This document shows, in pieces, positions 52,164 through 61,078 of a stretch of 64,000 nt of DNA. Each line of letters opens with the position of its first letter. The stretch's first letter is position 1. Below the pieces are notes generated by a model, which saw only the letters and a program-made list of their open reading frames with translations, was not told the origin of the DNA and searched no databases. The stretch is taken from contig CAYWEN010000003.1 in assembly GCA_964457545.1 (NCBI GenBank), positions 33,356 to 97,355 on the forward strand, read 5' to 3'. This stretch comes from JAGGTJ01 sp964457545 (lineage in GTDB: Bacteria > Desulfobacterota > DSM-4660 > Desulfatiglandales > Desulfatiglandaceae). Position numbers and translations under genes: made by a program.

Positions 52164-53491
52164 TGAAATTCAGACTTGTTTATCCGAAATGGCCCAAACT
52201 CAGAAGGCAGACGGAGTTTCATCTTCCTCCTCATGGCCCGGTGGTGTTTGCTGCTGCCATGCCAAAGGATGTAGACATTGAATTTATAGATGAAAACCTG
52301 GAGCCTCTGAATTTTGATGATCCTGTAGATTTTGTAGGTATTTCCATGATGCTGACCCTCCAGGTGAAGCGTGGATGGGCAATTGCTGATACATACCGGA
52401 AAAAGGGCGTGCCGGTTATCTTTGGAGGTATTGCAACCATGCTTCACGCAGAGGAATGTATGATGCATGGAACCAGCGTATTTCTTGGAGAGGCCGAAGG
52501 AAGAATGGAGGAGGTGATTTGTGATTTTCAAAACAGAAGGCTTAAAAAGGTATATAATTTTTTGGATGACAGACCACCGATTGAGATAGTTGGAACAGCA
52601 AGGAGGGATATCCTTAACAGGAAATTATACAACTACAAGGGGGTTCAGATGGTTGACCTTGTGCATGCCTCAAGGGGATGCAGGTTTAACTGCTATCCCT
52701 GTGCTGTTGCATATCTCGGAGGCCGGCAGTTCAGGCCCCGTCCCATTGACAGGGTTATTGAAGAAATGGCAAGTATTGATAATAACAGGCTTTTTCTGGT
52801 AGACAATTCTCTTGCGCAAAATACGCAGTGGGAAAAAAGGCTTTTCAGGGAGATGATACCCTTGAAGAAAAAATGGTGCTGCCATCCTATTGAACCGAAT
52901 CCTGAGGTGCTTGATCTCGCTGCAAGGGCAGGGGCCTGGTATGTATATCAGGCAGTATTTGATACATCGGATTATATTCGGAACCGGATAAAACTGTACC
53001 ATGATTATGGTATTGCAGTGGAAGGCAGTATCCTTCTTGGCATGGATAACCATACTGAGGACTATATCAAAAGACTTATAGATTTTCTCCTTGAAATAGA
53101 CCTTGATATGGCCGAATTTACTGTGCTTACTCCCTTTCCCCATACAAGGGCCTTCGAGGAACTTGAAAAAGAAAACAGGATATTCTCTTATGATTGGAAT
53201 GATTATTCATGCGACAAGGTGGTTTTTTACCCGAGGCACATGTCTCCTGACAGACTTGAAGAGCTGTTCCACTATGCATGGGACATGTTTTATGCCTCGG
53301 AAACCCAGGAGTTAAAGATGTTCAGGCTTATGCAGCGTGTAATAAGGAAAGAGATGGAAGACGGCACTTTCAGGCCCCGCAGGCATGATCTGGCATCCTG
53401 TGCCTTTGGTTCTGATATAACTGAAAGGCATAAAAAGAACTCTTTTGACCGTGTATCTGCAGATAAACAGCATAATGATTTTCAGGCATAA
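52163..53491 (+). CDS. B12-binding-domain radical SAM protein
   Basis: 442 aa. The N-terminal 140 residues look like a cobalamin-binding Rossmann domain (VDFVGISMMLTLQVKRGWAI, then GVPVIFGGIATMLHAEECM). The radical SAM domain has HASRGCRFNCYPCAVAYLGG (C-x3-C-x2-C), FRPRPIDRVIEEM and LLGMDNHTEDYIKRLIDFLL. Such enzymes methylate or rearrange unactivated carbons, as in hopanoid or bacteriochlorophyll modification. It is translationally coupled to the DUF3261 gene, which ties it to the lipid/exporter set. The B12 His motif DxHxxG is not evident, so cobalamin binding is uncertain. Confidence 0.78.
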   Translation: MKFRLVYPKWPKLRRQTEFHLPPHGPVVFAAAMPKDVDIEFIDENLEPLNFDDPVDFVGISMMLTLQVKRGWAIADTYRKKGVPVIFGGIATMLHAEECMMHGTSVFLGEAEGRMEEVICDFQNRRLKKVYNFLDDRPPIEIVGTARRDILNRKLYNYKGVQMVDLVHASRGCRFNCYPCAVAYLGGRQFRPRPIDRVIEEMASIDNNRLFLVDNSLAQNTQWEKRLFREMIPLKKKWCCHPIEPNPEVLDLAARAGAWYVYQAVFDTSDYIRNRIKLYHDYGIAVEGSILLGMDNHTEDYIKRLIDFLLEIDLDMAEFTVLTPFPHTRAFEELEKENRIFSYDWNDYSCDKVVFYPRHMSPDRLEELFHYAWDMFYASETQELKMFRLMQRVIRKEMEDGTFRPRRHDLASCAFGSDITERHKKNSFDRVSADKQHNDFQA

Positions 53492-53648
53492 CTGGCCTTT
53501 TTCCCTGAATATTTGTGCAGGCCTCTATTTGGTTTTTTGTCTTTTTGAGATTTCTGTTGTCCTGATAGGGGGATAATCCCAATCTGTTTTTGCTAAGACC
53601 GTTTTTGGTCAGGGGTAAATAAAAAGCAAATAAAAAAGCAAAAAATGC

Positions 53649-53678
53649 TTGACAGAAACGAACGTTCGGATGTATATC
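53649..53678 (+). promoter_or_regulatory. Promoter with embedded TetR-type operator, oxidase operon
   Basis: TTGACA (53649-53654), GAAA, the perfect palindrome CGAACGTTCG (53659-53668), GATG, then TATATC (53673-53678): an 18-bp spacer wholly occupied by the operator. The same architecture stands at 61691-61720. The regulator is presumably the TetR protein encoded at 61079. The rest of the 53492-53820 gap is empty apart from the RBS. Confidence 0.75.
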
Positions 53679-53820
53679 ATCTCAGATGGATCGAAGTATG
53701 TAATACAGTAGAATGTATTTCTTGTATTTTGAGTCAGAGGTGTAGTCAGCAAGAGGTCAGTTCTGTTCAGTTGTCAGAAAGAACATCTTGAAATAATTAA
53801 TCTTTTAAGGAGGAGAGCAG

Positions 53821-55287
53821 ATGAGTGTTATAGACAAACTAAAAGAAATCACATCTGTAAGCGATAGCGCTGCTGATAAGGCAAGGTTTGAAAAAGACTT
53901 TAGCCTTGTCTCCCCGCAGGCGCCGGACATGGTAGTTAGCCCCAAGAACAGGGATGAGGTGGCTGAGGTCCTGATAGTGGCCAATGATAATAACATCCCC
54001 GTTGTGCCTGCCAGTTCCAAGGTCCATTTTAATGGTGGAACCATACCGAGGCCAAGTACCCTGATGCCGAGGCCGGTTGGCATGGTAATGGATCTGTCCG
54101 GTATGGATTCCATAGATCTTATAGATGAAGAGAACTGCTGGGGGCATTTGGAGTGTGGCGTTACATGGGAACAGTATGCAAATGCCTTGAAGGAAAAGGG
54201 CTACCGTACTACCATGCCTCTTCTTCCTCATGCAGGCAGATCTGTCCTTATGGATTGGCTGGAAAGAGAGCAGGCCACAGCGCCGCTGTTTGAATATTCA
54301 GAGCAGATAGGCGGTATGTGGGTTGTATGGGGTAAAGGCGAAAAATTTGCAACTGGATCTGCTTCATCCAATACCTTTGGTCAGCCTGGCAACTATGCAA
54401 TGGGTGTTAATCCCCAGGGTCCGGGAACAGTGGATTTCTGGAGACTGCTGCAGGGTTCCCAAGGTACTTTGGGTGTTGTTACAAAGGGTGTTGTTAAGTT
54501 TGAGCGTATTCCCAAGATTGAAAAGACATTTTTCCTCGCTGCTGATGAGCTGGAAGACCTTATTAATCCAACCTATGAGATACTTCACCGACGTATCGGT
54601 TATGAATGTTTTATAGTTAACAACATGACGCTGGCTTCCATGCTTGCATCCAAGGGTGATGAGATTATTGCCTTAAGAGACAAGCTGCCGGCATATACCA
54701 TGCTTCTGGTTATTGGTGGTCTGTTGCGTAAACCGGAAATGATGATAGATTATCAGGAAAAATACCTGAACACCACCTTTAAGGCAAACAATCCTGACTC
54801 AGAGCTTCTTACCAGCCTGGATGGCGCTCCCGGCCTTGAAGAAAAACTGCCTGAAATGATGCGTAATCCCTGGCCCAAAGATAAGACCTACTGGAAACAT
54901 GCCCTTAAAGGCAATTGTCAGGAAATTGTATTTATGACTACTGGTGAAAAGTCTGTAACGTTTAATGATATTGTTATGCCGCTGGTACAGGCCAATGGCT
55001 TTGATCCTAAAGAGGTCGGCCATTATATTCAGCCTGTTGAGGGCGGAAGAGCCTGTCAGGTGACATACAGCTTCTATTATGCCGATGCAGATGCGGACAA
55101 GATGAGGGCTCTGTATAATGCAGCAGTTCCTGCCATATGGAATGCAGGTGGCTTCTTTAACCGGCCATATGAAGGGATAGCCCAGGTGGTTTATGCCGAT
55201 GCGCCAGATTATGTCAAGTATCTTATGAAGGTCAAACAACTCTTTGATCCAAACATGATACTGAGCCAGGGCAAGCTTTGTTTCTAA
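53821..55287 (+). CDS. FAD-binding oxidase, first subunit of a three-gene oxidoreductase
   Basis: 488 aa, no signal peptide. An FAD_binding_4/PCMH-type domain in the first 230 residues: PDMVVSPKNRDEVAEVLIVA, VVPASSKVHFNGGTIP, WGHLECGVTWEQYANAL and LLQGSQGTLGVVTKGVVKF. The C-terminal domain ends LMKVKQLFDPNMILSQGKLC as in GlcD-type oxidases. GGAGGAGAG precedes the ATG. It is followed 36 bp later by a CCG iron-sulfur gene and then a second, VAO-like flavoprotein, a GlcD-GlcF-GlcE-like trio. Substrate unknown. Confidence 0.85.
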   Translation: MSVIDKLKEITSVSDSAADKARFEKDFSLVSPQAPDMVVSPKNRDEVAEVLIVANDNNIPVVPASSKVHFNGGTIPRPSTLMPRPVGMVMDLSGMDSIDLIDEENCWGHLECGVTWEQYANALKEKGYRTTMPLLPHAGRSVLMDWLEREQATAPLFEYSEQIGGMWVVWGKGEKFATGSASSNTFGQPGNYAMGVNPQGPGTVDFWRLLQGSQGTLGVVTKGVVKFERIPKIEKTFFLAADELEDLINPTYEILHRRIGYECFIVNNMTLASMLASKGDEIIALRDKLPAYTMLLVIGGLLRKPEMMIDYQEKYLNTTFKANNPDSELLTSLDGAPGLEEKLPEMMRNPWPKDKTYWKHALKGNCQEIVFMTTGEKSVTFNDIVMPLVQANGFDPKEVGHYIQPVEGGRACQVTYSFYYADADADKMRALYNAAVPAIWNAGGFFNRPYEGIAQVVYADAPDYVKYLMKVKQLFDPNMILSQGKLCF

Positions 55288-55323
55288 AAGCTAAAACCTT
55301 AAACGAAATTATGGAGGTTGATA

Positions 55324-56619
55324 ATGTCATTTAAATTAGATCATAATCTTACAAATTATCATTGGGAAGCCCGTTGCTGTATGGGATGTGCCAACTGTAA
55401 GTATGGAGACTGGATATTTGCTCCTGCAAATCACGAGCTTGCCTGGGCTTGCCCTGAATGGCAATGGGGTCAGTTTGATAACTGGGGTGCCACAGGAAGG
55501 ACAAGGCTGATTGATGCACTTTTGGTAGGTGACTTGGATTATTCAGATCCCCTTATTATTGAGGCTGCTTTCAGGTGCTTTAGCTGCGGTGCATGTGATA
55601 TTGCATGTAAACGAAATCTGGACCTTGAAATACTCATGATGAACCAGTCTCTCAAGGTTGCGCTGGTTGATCATGGCTATGGTCCTATGCCGGAGCACAA
55701 GATGATATCTTCCCGTATCGATAATACGGGCAATTATTATGGGGCCAATCAGGCTGACCGTAAAAAATGGCTGACAGATGATATAAAGGTTGCAGACAAG
55801 GCAGATGTGCTTTTCTTTGTTGGCTGCATGTCTTCCTTTAAGGATCAGGCGGTTGCACAGGCTACAGCAAGGATAATGAACAAGGCAGGTGTTGACTTTA
55901 TGCTGCTTGATGAAGAGGTCTGCTGCGGTAACCTTTTGTATAATACGGGCCAACTGAAAAAGTTCAAAGGTGCTGCAAGGTTGAATCTTAAAAAGATTAA
56001 GGATTCAGGGGCAAAGACAGTTGTTTGCACATGTGCTGACTGTTACAGGAATATTAAGGTTGAGTACCCGAAGGTCCTTGAGATGGCTACTGCAGATCTG
56101 GGTTTTGAGGTGCTGCATATAGCAGAGCTCGCAGACAAATTGCTGAAGGATGGCAAGATAAAGGCAAAGAAAGAGATAAACATGAAGGTAACCTATCATG
56201 ATGCCTGCAGTCTTGGAAGATTAAGTGAGCCCTGGATCCCCTGGGAGGGAGAAAGGGACGCGGAAGACTGGTCCATGCTGAAACCAAGACGTCAGTTCAG
56301 ACGCGGGACCAACGGTTGTTATGAACCTCCTCGTGACCTTATTCGTGGTATCTCCGGTATCGAACTGGTAGAAATGGGTCGCCACCACAACAATGCCTAT
56401 CATAGTGGAGAGGGCGGAGGTGTAAAAGAGGCGTTTCCTGAAACTGCCCAGTTCGCTGCCAACATGCGTGTAAAGGAGGCGGGCGTTACAGGCGCTTCTG
56501 CAATAGTTACACCCTGTGTCCACAGCAAGGAAACGTTGACTGAGGCCTTGCCTCGGGTCCAAAACAATATCCAGAAGGTCTACCATCTTGCGGAACTGGT
56601 GGATGAGGCCTACGAATAG
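55324..56619 (+). CDS. HdrD/GlcF-like iron-sulfur protein with one intact and one degenerate CCG domain
   Basis: 431 aa from the ATG at 55324 (GGAGG six bases upstream). The N-terminal cluster cysteines are CCMGCANCKYG and CFSCGACDIACKRN. CCG domain 1 is complete: FVGCMSSFKDQ ... EEVCCGNLLYN ... CTCADCYRN. CCG domain 2 has YHDACSLGR, but the CCG position reads HSGEGGG and the last CxxC is reduced to TPCVHS, so the second noncubane cluster is probably lost. It likely shuttles electrons between the two flanking flavoproteins and an unseen acceptor. Cytoplasmic, no helices. Confidence 0.85.
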   Translation: MSFKLDHNLTNYHWEARCCMGCANCKYGDWIFAPANHELAWACPEWQWGQFDNWGATGRTRLIDALLVGDLDYSDPLIIEAAFRCFSCGACDIACKRNLDLEILMMNQSLKVALVDHGYGPMPEHKMISSRIDNTGNYYGANQADRKKWLTDDIKVADKADVLFFVGCMSSFKDQAVAQATARIMNKAGVDFMLLDEEVCCGNLLYNTGQLKKFKGAARLNLKKIKDSGAKTVVCTCADCYRNIKVEYPKVLEMATADLGFEVLHIAELADKLLKDGKIKAKKEINMKVTYHDACSLGRLSEPWIPWEGERDAEDWSMLKPRRQFRRGTNGCYEPPRDLIRGISGIELVEMGRHHNNAYHSGEGGGVKEAFPETAQFAANMRVKEAGVTGASAIVTPCVHSKETLTEALPRVQNNIQKVYHLAELVDEAYE

Positions 56620-56654
56620 ATATAAAGAAACATATAATAGATAAGGAGGTTTCT

Positions 56655-58388
56655 ATGTTAAGTCCATCTCAGTATCAGGAAAAGATGAGAGAATTGCGGG
56701 CCCAGCCTTACTGGTGGGATATGCCGGATGAGGCCTATGAAGAACTGGAGGCTGTGGTAGGCCCGGATAGAATTACACGTGAAAAGGCGGTGCGTCAGGC
56801 ATATGTTGGTCGTGGTTATGCCCGTGAGCTGATCTGGTTTTCCGGTCAGGCATATCCTCCCTGCTGTATCCTGCAGCCGGAAACAACTGAGGAAGTTGCA
56901 GAGATTGTTAAGATATGCAACAAGTACAGCTTGCCATTCAACCCATGTTCTTCCCAGTGGGCATATAATGCAAATCCCCGTTTTCGGCCTGATCAGGTGC
57001 AGATAGATCTTCAGCGTATGCAGACACTGGAATTTGACAAAAAGAATCTGTATGCAAAGGTCGGTGCAGGTGTAAGATACGGGCATTTTTGTCAGGCTGC
57101 CTTTGATAATGACTGCTACTTTATCAACACCGGTGGCGGTTCTGCTGCCTGTGTTGTTGCCAATCACACTGTATGGGGTTGTTCTCCTCTGAACTATCGT
57201 ATGGGCAATGCTGAACGTCGTGTTCTTGCATGTACATGGGTCACTCCTGAAGGGGATATAGTTCGCACGGGTTCCTGGGCCGGCAAGAATACCGATGCTG
57301 AAAGCGGTTTTTGGGGTGATGGGCTCGGTCCCAATCTTAACGGTATCTGGAGAGGCCATATAGGCTGGTTTGGCGCCATGGGTATCATTACTGAAATGAC
57401 CATAAAGGTTTTCTCTTTTGTTGAAGATGCAAAGAACGTGATGGTCCCGGAAGGTGTTTCTCCTGAGACTCATCTTGCATTCAAGGGAAAACGTGTGGCA
57501 TGGCAGAATTATGTTATGCCAAGCAGGCAAGCCCTTGAAGATGTTATGTATGATCTCTCTCATGCACAGGTCGGTGCAGCCATGACCAAGGTTCCTGTTT
57601 TTTGGCGTATCATTGCAAAGGCTCAGGACAAGGAAGATTTCTGGGAGAGATGGAGTGGCGTTACCAAGGAAGATATAGATAGCTTTCATATGGTGCGTAT
57701 TCTTCTGATAGGTTTTACCAATGATGAGCAGATGGATTATGAGCGTGCTGTTATGGATGAGATTATGGCAGAGTATGGCGGAAAGGCCACACGTACCAAA
57801 CCGTCTGATGAATCATGGTTCAAAAATGCAGATACTGCTGGCATGTGGATGATGACAAACGGGTATTCCTCATGTGAGGCAGGTATTGAATGTCTGCGCT
57901 GTACATATGAAACAGGCAAGCTCCTTGGAAAGAGACTCTGGGAGGCTTATACACCGCCGTTTATGCCGGAATACGAAGATCCGGGATGGTTCCAGTCCAA
58001 TGATTTTGGTCATTCCAGTTATCTCGAGTTCCTTGTATACATGAACGTGGAGAAATGTGATCCGATTTCTCCGGCATATGATCCCGGGTATATTGCCAGC
58101 ATGATCTCTTGGTACTTTGAGGAGACACCGGATATTGATGAGCAGACAGGATTCCTGGATTTCTTTGCTGCATCCTGTCTTGGTATCCTGTATCAGGGAC
58201 CTGCATTCAGTAATTATCAGGTATGGGTAGACCGTTTTAAGGACATGTTTGATCCCAAAACGCTTTCCAATCCTCCTGCTCCGTATGATCCGGAATATGT
58301 TACCGAGATGCTTCCTCCGTTCATGCTGAACAAGTCGAGGAGAAAGATGAGGTCTATTGACAGAGGCAGAAGTATGCTTCTTAAATAA
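56655..58388 (+). CDS. VAO/p-cresol-methylhydroxylase-like FAD oxidase subunit
   Basis: 577 aa. FAD-binding PCMH-type domain: PPCCILQPETTEEVAEIVKI, PFNPCSSQWAYNANP, LYAKVGAGVRYGHFCQAAF and FINTGGGSAACVVANHTVWG, then RMGNAERRVLACTWVTPEGD. The C-terminal half is cap-domain-like and ends WVDRFKDMFDPKTLSNPPAP, as in vanillyl-alcohol oxidase and 4-cresol dehydrogenase relatives. These oxidise phenolic or alcohol carbons, often with water as oxygen source. No signal peptide, unlike periplasmic PCMH. AAGGAGG precedes the ATG. Last gene of the trio, closed by a strong terminator. Confidence 0.83.
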   Translation: MLSPSQYQEKMRELRAQPYWWDMPDEAYEELEAVVGPDRITREKAVRQAYVGRGYARELIWFSGQAYPPCCILQPETTEEVAEIVKICNKYSLPFNPCSSQWAYNANPRFRPDQVQIDLQRMQTLEFDKKNLYAKVGAGVRYGHFCQAAFDNDCYFINTGGGSAACVVANHTVWGCSPLNYRMGNAERRVLACTWVTPEGDIVRTGSWAGKNTDAESGFWGDGLGPNLNGIWRGHIGWFGAMGIITEMTIKVFSFVEDAKNVMVPEGVSPETHLAFKGKRVAWQNYVMPSRQALEDVMYDLSHAQVGAAMTKVPVFWRIIAKAQDKEDFWERWSGVTKEDIDSFHMVRILLIGFTNDEQMDYERAVMDEIMAEYGGKATRTKPSDESWFKNADTAGMWMMTNGYSSCEAGIECLRCTYETGKLLGKRLWEAYTPPFMPEYEDPGWFQSNDFGHSSYLEFLVYMNVEKCDPISPAYDPGYIASMISWYFEETPDIDEQTGFLDFFAASCLGILYQGPAFSNYQVWVDRFKDMFDPKTLSNPPAPYDPEYVTEMLPPFMLNKSRRKMRSIDRGRSMLLK

Positions 58389-58421
58389 CCACACTTGTCT
58401 TTGTTGCTGTAAAAACTGTGT

Positions 58422-58452
58422 AAAAAAAGGGGGATATTTCCCCCTTTTTTTT
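58422..58452 (+). terminator. Strong rho-independent terminator after the FAD/Fe-S/FAD operon
   Basis: A7G5 (58422-58433), loop ATATTT, then C5T8 (58440-58452). A 12-bp perfect stem with T-tract, and A-tract on the other side so possibly bidirectional. It separates the oxidase trio from the fatty-acid-type genes. Confidence 0.92.
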
Positions 58453-59096
58453 GTCATAAACCTCGCAAAGTTCTTTCCGGACAGTCTTCTGATTGCTGTC
58501 TGATTTAGTTTGTGCCCATCCAGAAATAGATTTTGATCATTATCTGGTTCTGGGTCTGAACTCCTTGTTCTTTTACCATGAGAACAGACAAAACCGTGTT
58601 CAAAAGCCAGCCTGTGTTTTTAGATGCAGGGGGAATATGGTCAGGGCATTCTGAACCCGGCCGTGCCGATTCAGTGCTGAACAAAACAGAAGATTTTCAG
58701 AGTCCTTCTGCTTTTTGTATGGACTTGACCTTTCAGCCTGTTGTTGCTATTAAATTAAGGTTGTTGTGCTCATGTTACCCGAGACCTTGAATCTGTTCTG
58801 GTCCCTGACTGTTGTCGGGACATACGCCGCGGGTTGTAGGGCAGGCGGGTGTTGTTTTGCGTATTTGTATAACCTCTTGATCTTGCTTCAAGATTGCAGG
58901 TTTTCCAGGTTCGGAGGTATGATGCTGTAAAAACCTCATATCTCTGGAAAGGGTAACTCGTTGTTGTTCGGTGGATTGAGTGCCTCATGGGTACGGTGAA
59001 GAGGGATTGTTCTGTGCCCATCGTGTATTGTTTAGAGGGAATTGTTCACATGGAAAATTGGCGAAACTATTACAAAGGTATGAAGGAGGAAATATA
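58453..59096. other. 640 bp gap with repeat fragments
   Basis: No gene supported. 58506-58560 is an outer-flank fragment of repeat family B (GCCCATCCAGAAATAGATTT). 58645-58700 is a family C fragment (CTGAACCCGGCCGTGCCG). I find no CGAACGTTCG operator here, so the hydroxyacyl-CoA dehydrogenase unit may not share the TetR site. Confidence 0.4.
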
Positions 59097-59957
59097 ATGG
59101 AAATTAAAAAGGTTGGAGTTATAGGTGCTGGTGCAATGGGGAGTGGTATTGCTCAGCTTTTTGCACAAAATGGTTTTGAGGTAATTGTAAGGGATATAAA
59201 ACAGGAGTTTATTGACCGTGGAATCGGTTTTATAGATGGAACCCTTGCCAGATCTGTTTCAAAGGGGAAGATGTCAGAGGATGACAAGGCCGCTATTATG
59301 GGTCGTATTAAAGGGACAGTTGAAATGGCTGGTCTAAAGGATGTGGACTATGTTGTGGAAGCAGCCATTGAAGACCTTGATCTCAAAAAGGATATCTTTA
59401 AGGAACTTGATGAACTGACAGGGGCGGATGTCATTCTTGCTACAAATACCTCTTCTTTGCCCATTACAGAGATTGCCTCTGCGACCAAACGCCCTGACAA
59501 GGTCATAGGTATGCATTTTTTTAATCCCGCCCCTGTCATGAAGCTTGTAGAGATTATAAAAGGGCATCTTACCAGCGATGAAACGGCAAAGACAGTTGAG
59601 TCACTCGCGGAAAAAATGGGCAAGGTCACTGTTATGGTCAAGAAGGATGAGGCCGGTTTTATTGTTAACCGGATGATGCTTTTGCAGCTTATGGAGGCAA
59701 TCAAGATTTATGATGAAGGCATTGCCAGCAAGGAAGATATTGACAAGGCAATGAAGTTTGGTCTCAATCATCCGATGGGACCTTTTGAACTAATGGATTT
59801 TACGGGTATTGATATCTGTTATCTTGTCAATGAAGTGCTGAAAAAGGAACTCCCGAGAGAGCTGAAACATACAACACCTTATTCTCTGAAGGCTACTGTC
59901 CGGGCAAACAGGCTTGGCCGCAAGACAGGCGCTGGCTGGTATGATTACAAAAAATAG
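59097..59957 (+). CDS. 3-hydroxyacyl-CoA (3-hydroxybutyryl-CoA-type) dehydrogenase
   Basis: 286 aa from the ATG at 59097, which has AAGGAGG upstream. The longer frame from 58980 is spurious. NAD loop VGVIGAGAMGSGIAQLFAQN, DYVVEAAIEDLDLKKDIF, NTSSLPITEIA, catalytic His in MHFFNPAPVMKLVEII and GFIVNRMM, then the dimer domain DKAMKFGLNHPMGPFELMDF. The length fits Hbd/PaaH-type enzymes of beta-oxidation. Followed after 11 bp by an enoyl-CoA hydratase, so an L-3-hydroxyacyl-CoA oxidation pair. Confidence 0.92.
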   Translation: MEIKKVGVIGAGAMGSGIAQLFAQNGFEVIVRDIKQEFIDRGIGFIDGTLARSVSKGKMSEDDKAAIMGRIKGTVEMAGLKDVDYVVEAAIEDLDLKKDIFKELDELTGADVILATNTSSLPITEIASATKRPDKVIGMHFFNPAPVMKLVEIIKGHLTSDETAKTVESLAEKMGKVTVMVKKDEAGFIVNRMMLLQLMEAIKIYDEGIASKEDIDKAMKFGLNHPMGPFELMDFTGIDICYLVNEVLKKELPRELKHTTPYSLKATVRANRLGRKTGAGWYDYKK

Positions 59958-59968
59958 GGAGATTCATC

Positions 59969-60811
59969 ATGACAGTTTTTAAGGATATAATATTTGAAAA
60001 GGAGAACGGTGTCGCGACCATTACCATTAACCGTCCGCCTATGAATGCCATGAGATACAGGACATACGCAGAGTTTCATAAGGCGTGTGATCTTATCACT
60101 GCGGATGAAGAGGTCAGGGTGGTTATTGTTACGGGAGGAGGAGAAAAGGCCTTCAGTGCAGGAGGTGATGTAAAGGCCTTTTACGATCTTGGCGACTCTG
60201 TTGAAAATGCAAGGGAATATGTCAACAATGCAAGTTCTGCCATAGGCAGGATAAAAAATCTTGAGGTACCTGTAATTGCAGCCGTTAATGGCCTTGCCAT
60301 GGGTGGAGGGATAGAGGTTATGTGTGCATGTGATTTCAGGATTGCCTCTGAAAAGGCTATCTTTTCCCAGGCTGAAATTAATATAGGCCTTATACCTGGG
60401 ACAGGCGGTACCATCGAACTCCCCTACATTGTAGGTTGGGCCAAGGCAAAGGAGATGGTTATGCTTGGGCGCACCTATAACGCACAGGAGGCCTTGGATA
60501 TGGGTCTTGTGATGAAACTTGCAACACCTGATGCTGTCATGGATGAGGCCAAAGCACTTGCGAAAGAGCTTATGTCAAAGTCGCAGACGGCATTGGCGCT
60601 TGCCAAACACATGATGAATACAGGTATTAATCTGGATCTTGCAAGTGCAAGGAGAATGGAGATAGATTTTTTTAACCTGCTGTATATGACAAAAGATGCC
60701 AAGGAAGGACTTCTTTCTGTTATTGAAAAGCGTAAACCTCAATACAAGGGAGATGAACTTGTGCCTGACATAAAGGAAGGCATGGCCTTTAAACGGGGAG
60801 AAAAGGAATAA
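59969..60811 (+). CDS. Enoyl-CoA hydratase/isomerase family protein
   Basis: 280 aa crotonase. ITINRPPMNAM, oxyanion hole GGGEKAFSAGGDVKAFYD, and the active-site block NGLAMGGGIEVMCACDFRIA then SQAEINIGLIPGTGGTIELP, which retains Glu of the QAE motif and a PGTGGT loop, as in true hydratases. A C-terminal extension of about 20 residues (DELVPDIKEGMAFKRGEKE) is slightly unusual. Paired with the dehydrogenase upstream and followed by a terminator. Confidence 0.9.
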   Translation: MTVFKDIIFEKENGVATITINRPPMNAMRYRTYAEFHKACDLITADEEVRVVIVTGGGEKAFSAGGDVKAFYDLGDSVENAREYVNNASSAIGRIKNLEVPVIAAVNGLAMGGGIEVMCACDFRIASEKAIFSQAEINIGLIPGTGGTIELPYIVGWAKAKEMVMLGRTYNAQEALDMGLVMKLATPDAVMDEAKALAKELMSKSQTALALAKHMMNTGINLDLASARRMEIDFFNLLYMTKDAKEGLLSVIEKRKPQYKGDELVPDIKEGMAFKRGEKE

Positions 60812-60873
60812 ATCTGAACATTTTTTACATGTTCTTTTATCTTTCCCTGTACAGAGGAAAAACGTGGCAAAGA

Positions 60874-60933
60874 GAAATATACCGGCCTGTTCAGGCATTA
60901 TATCCTGATGGGTCGGTATATTTCTGTGTTTTT
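60874..60933 (+). terminator. Terminator after the enoyl-CoA hydratase gene
   Basis: GAAATATACCG (60874-60884) pairs perfectly with CGGTATATTTC (60914-60924). An inner CAGGCA/TCCTG pairing may extend it. TGTGTTTTT follows. It isolates the TetR gene transcriptionally. Confidence 0.75.
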
Positions 60934-61078
60934 ATGCATGCAAAAACGGCGTTAACCACTCAGAAAGGAGCAGGATCAAGGTCTTTCCTGTTGGATTGAT
61001 TGATCTGTTCAGGATTACGGCATCTGTTTGTGACGGTTGTTTTTTTATATCAATTTTATGGGATAAAGGGGTATTGTT

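Noticed and set aside
58578..58790. Short plus-strand frame in the gap before the hydroxyacyl-CoA dehydrogenase
   Set aside because: It covers a repeat-derived stretch (family C) and resembles nothing.
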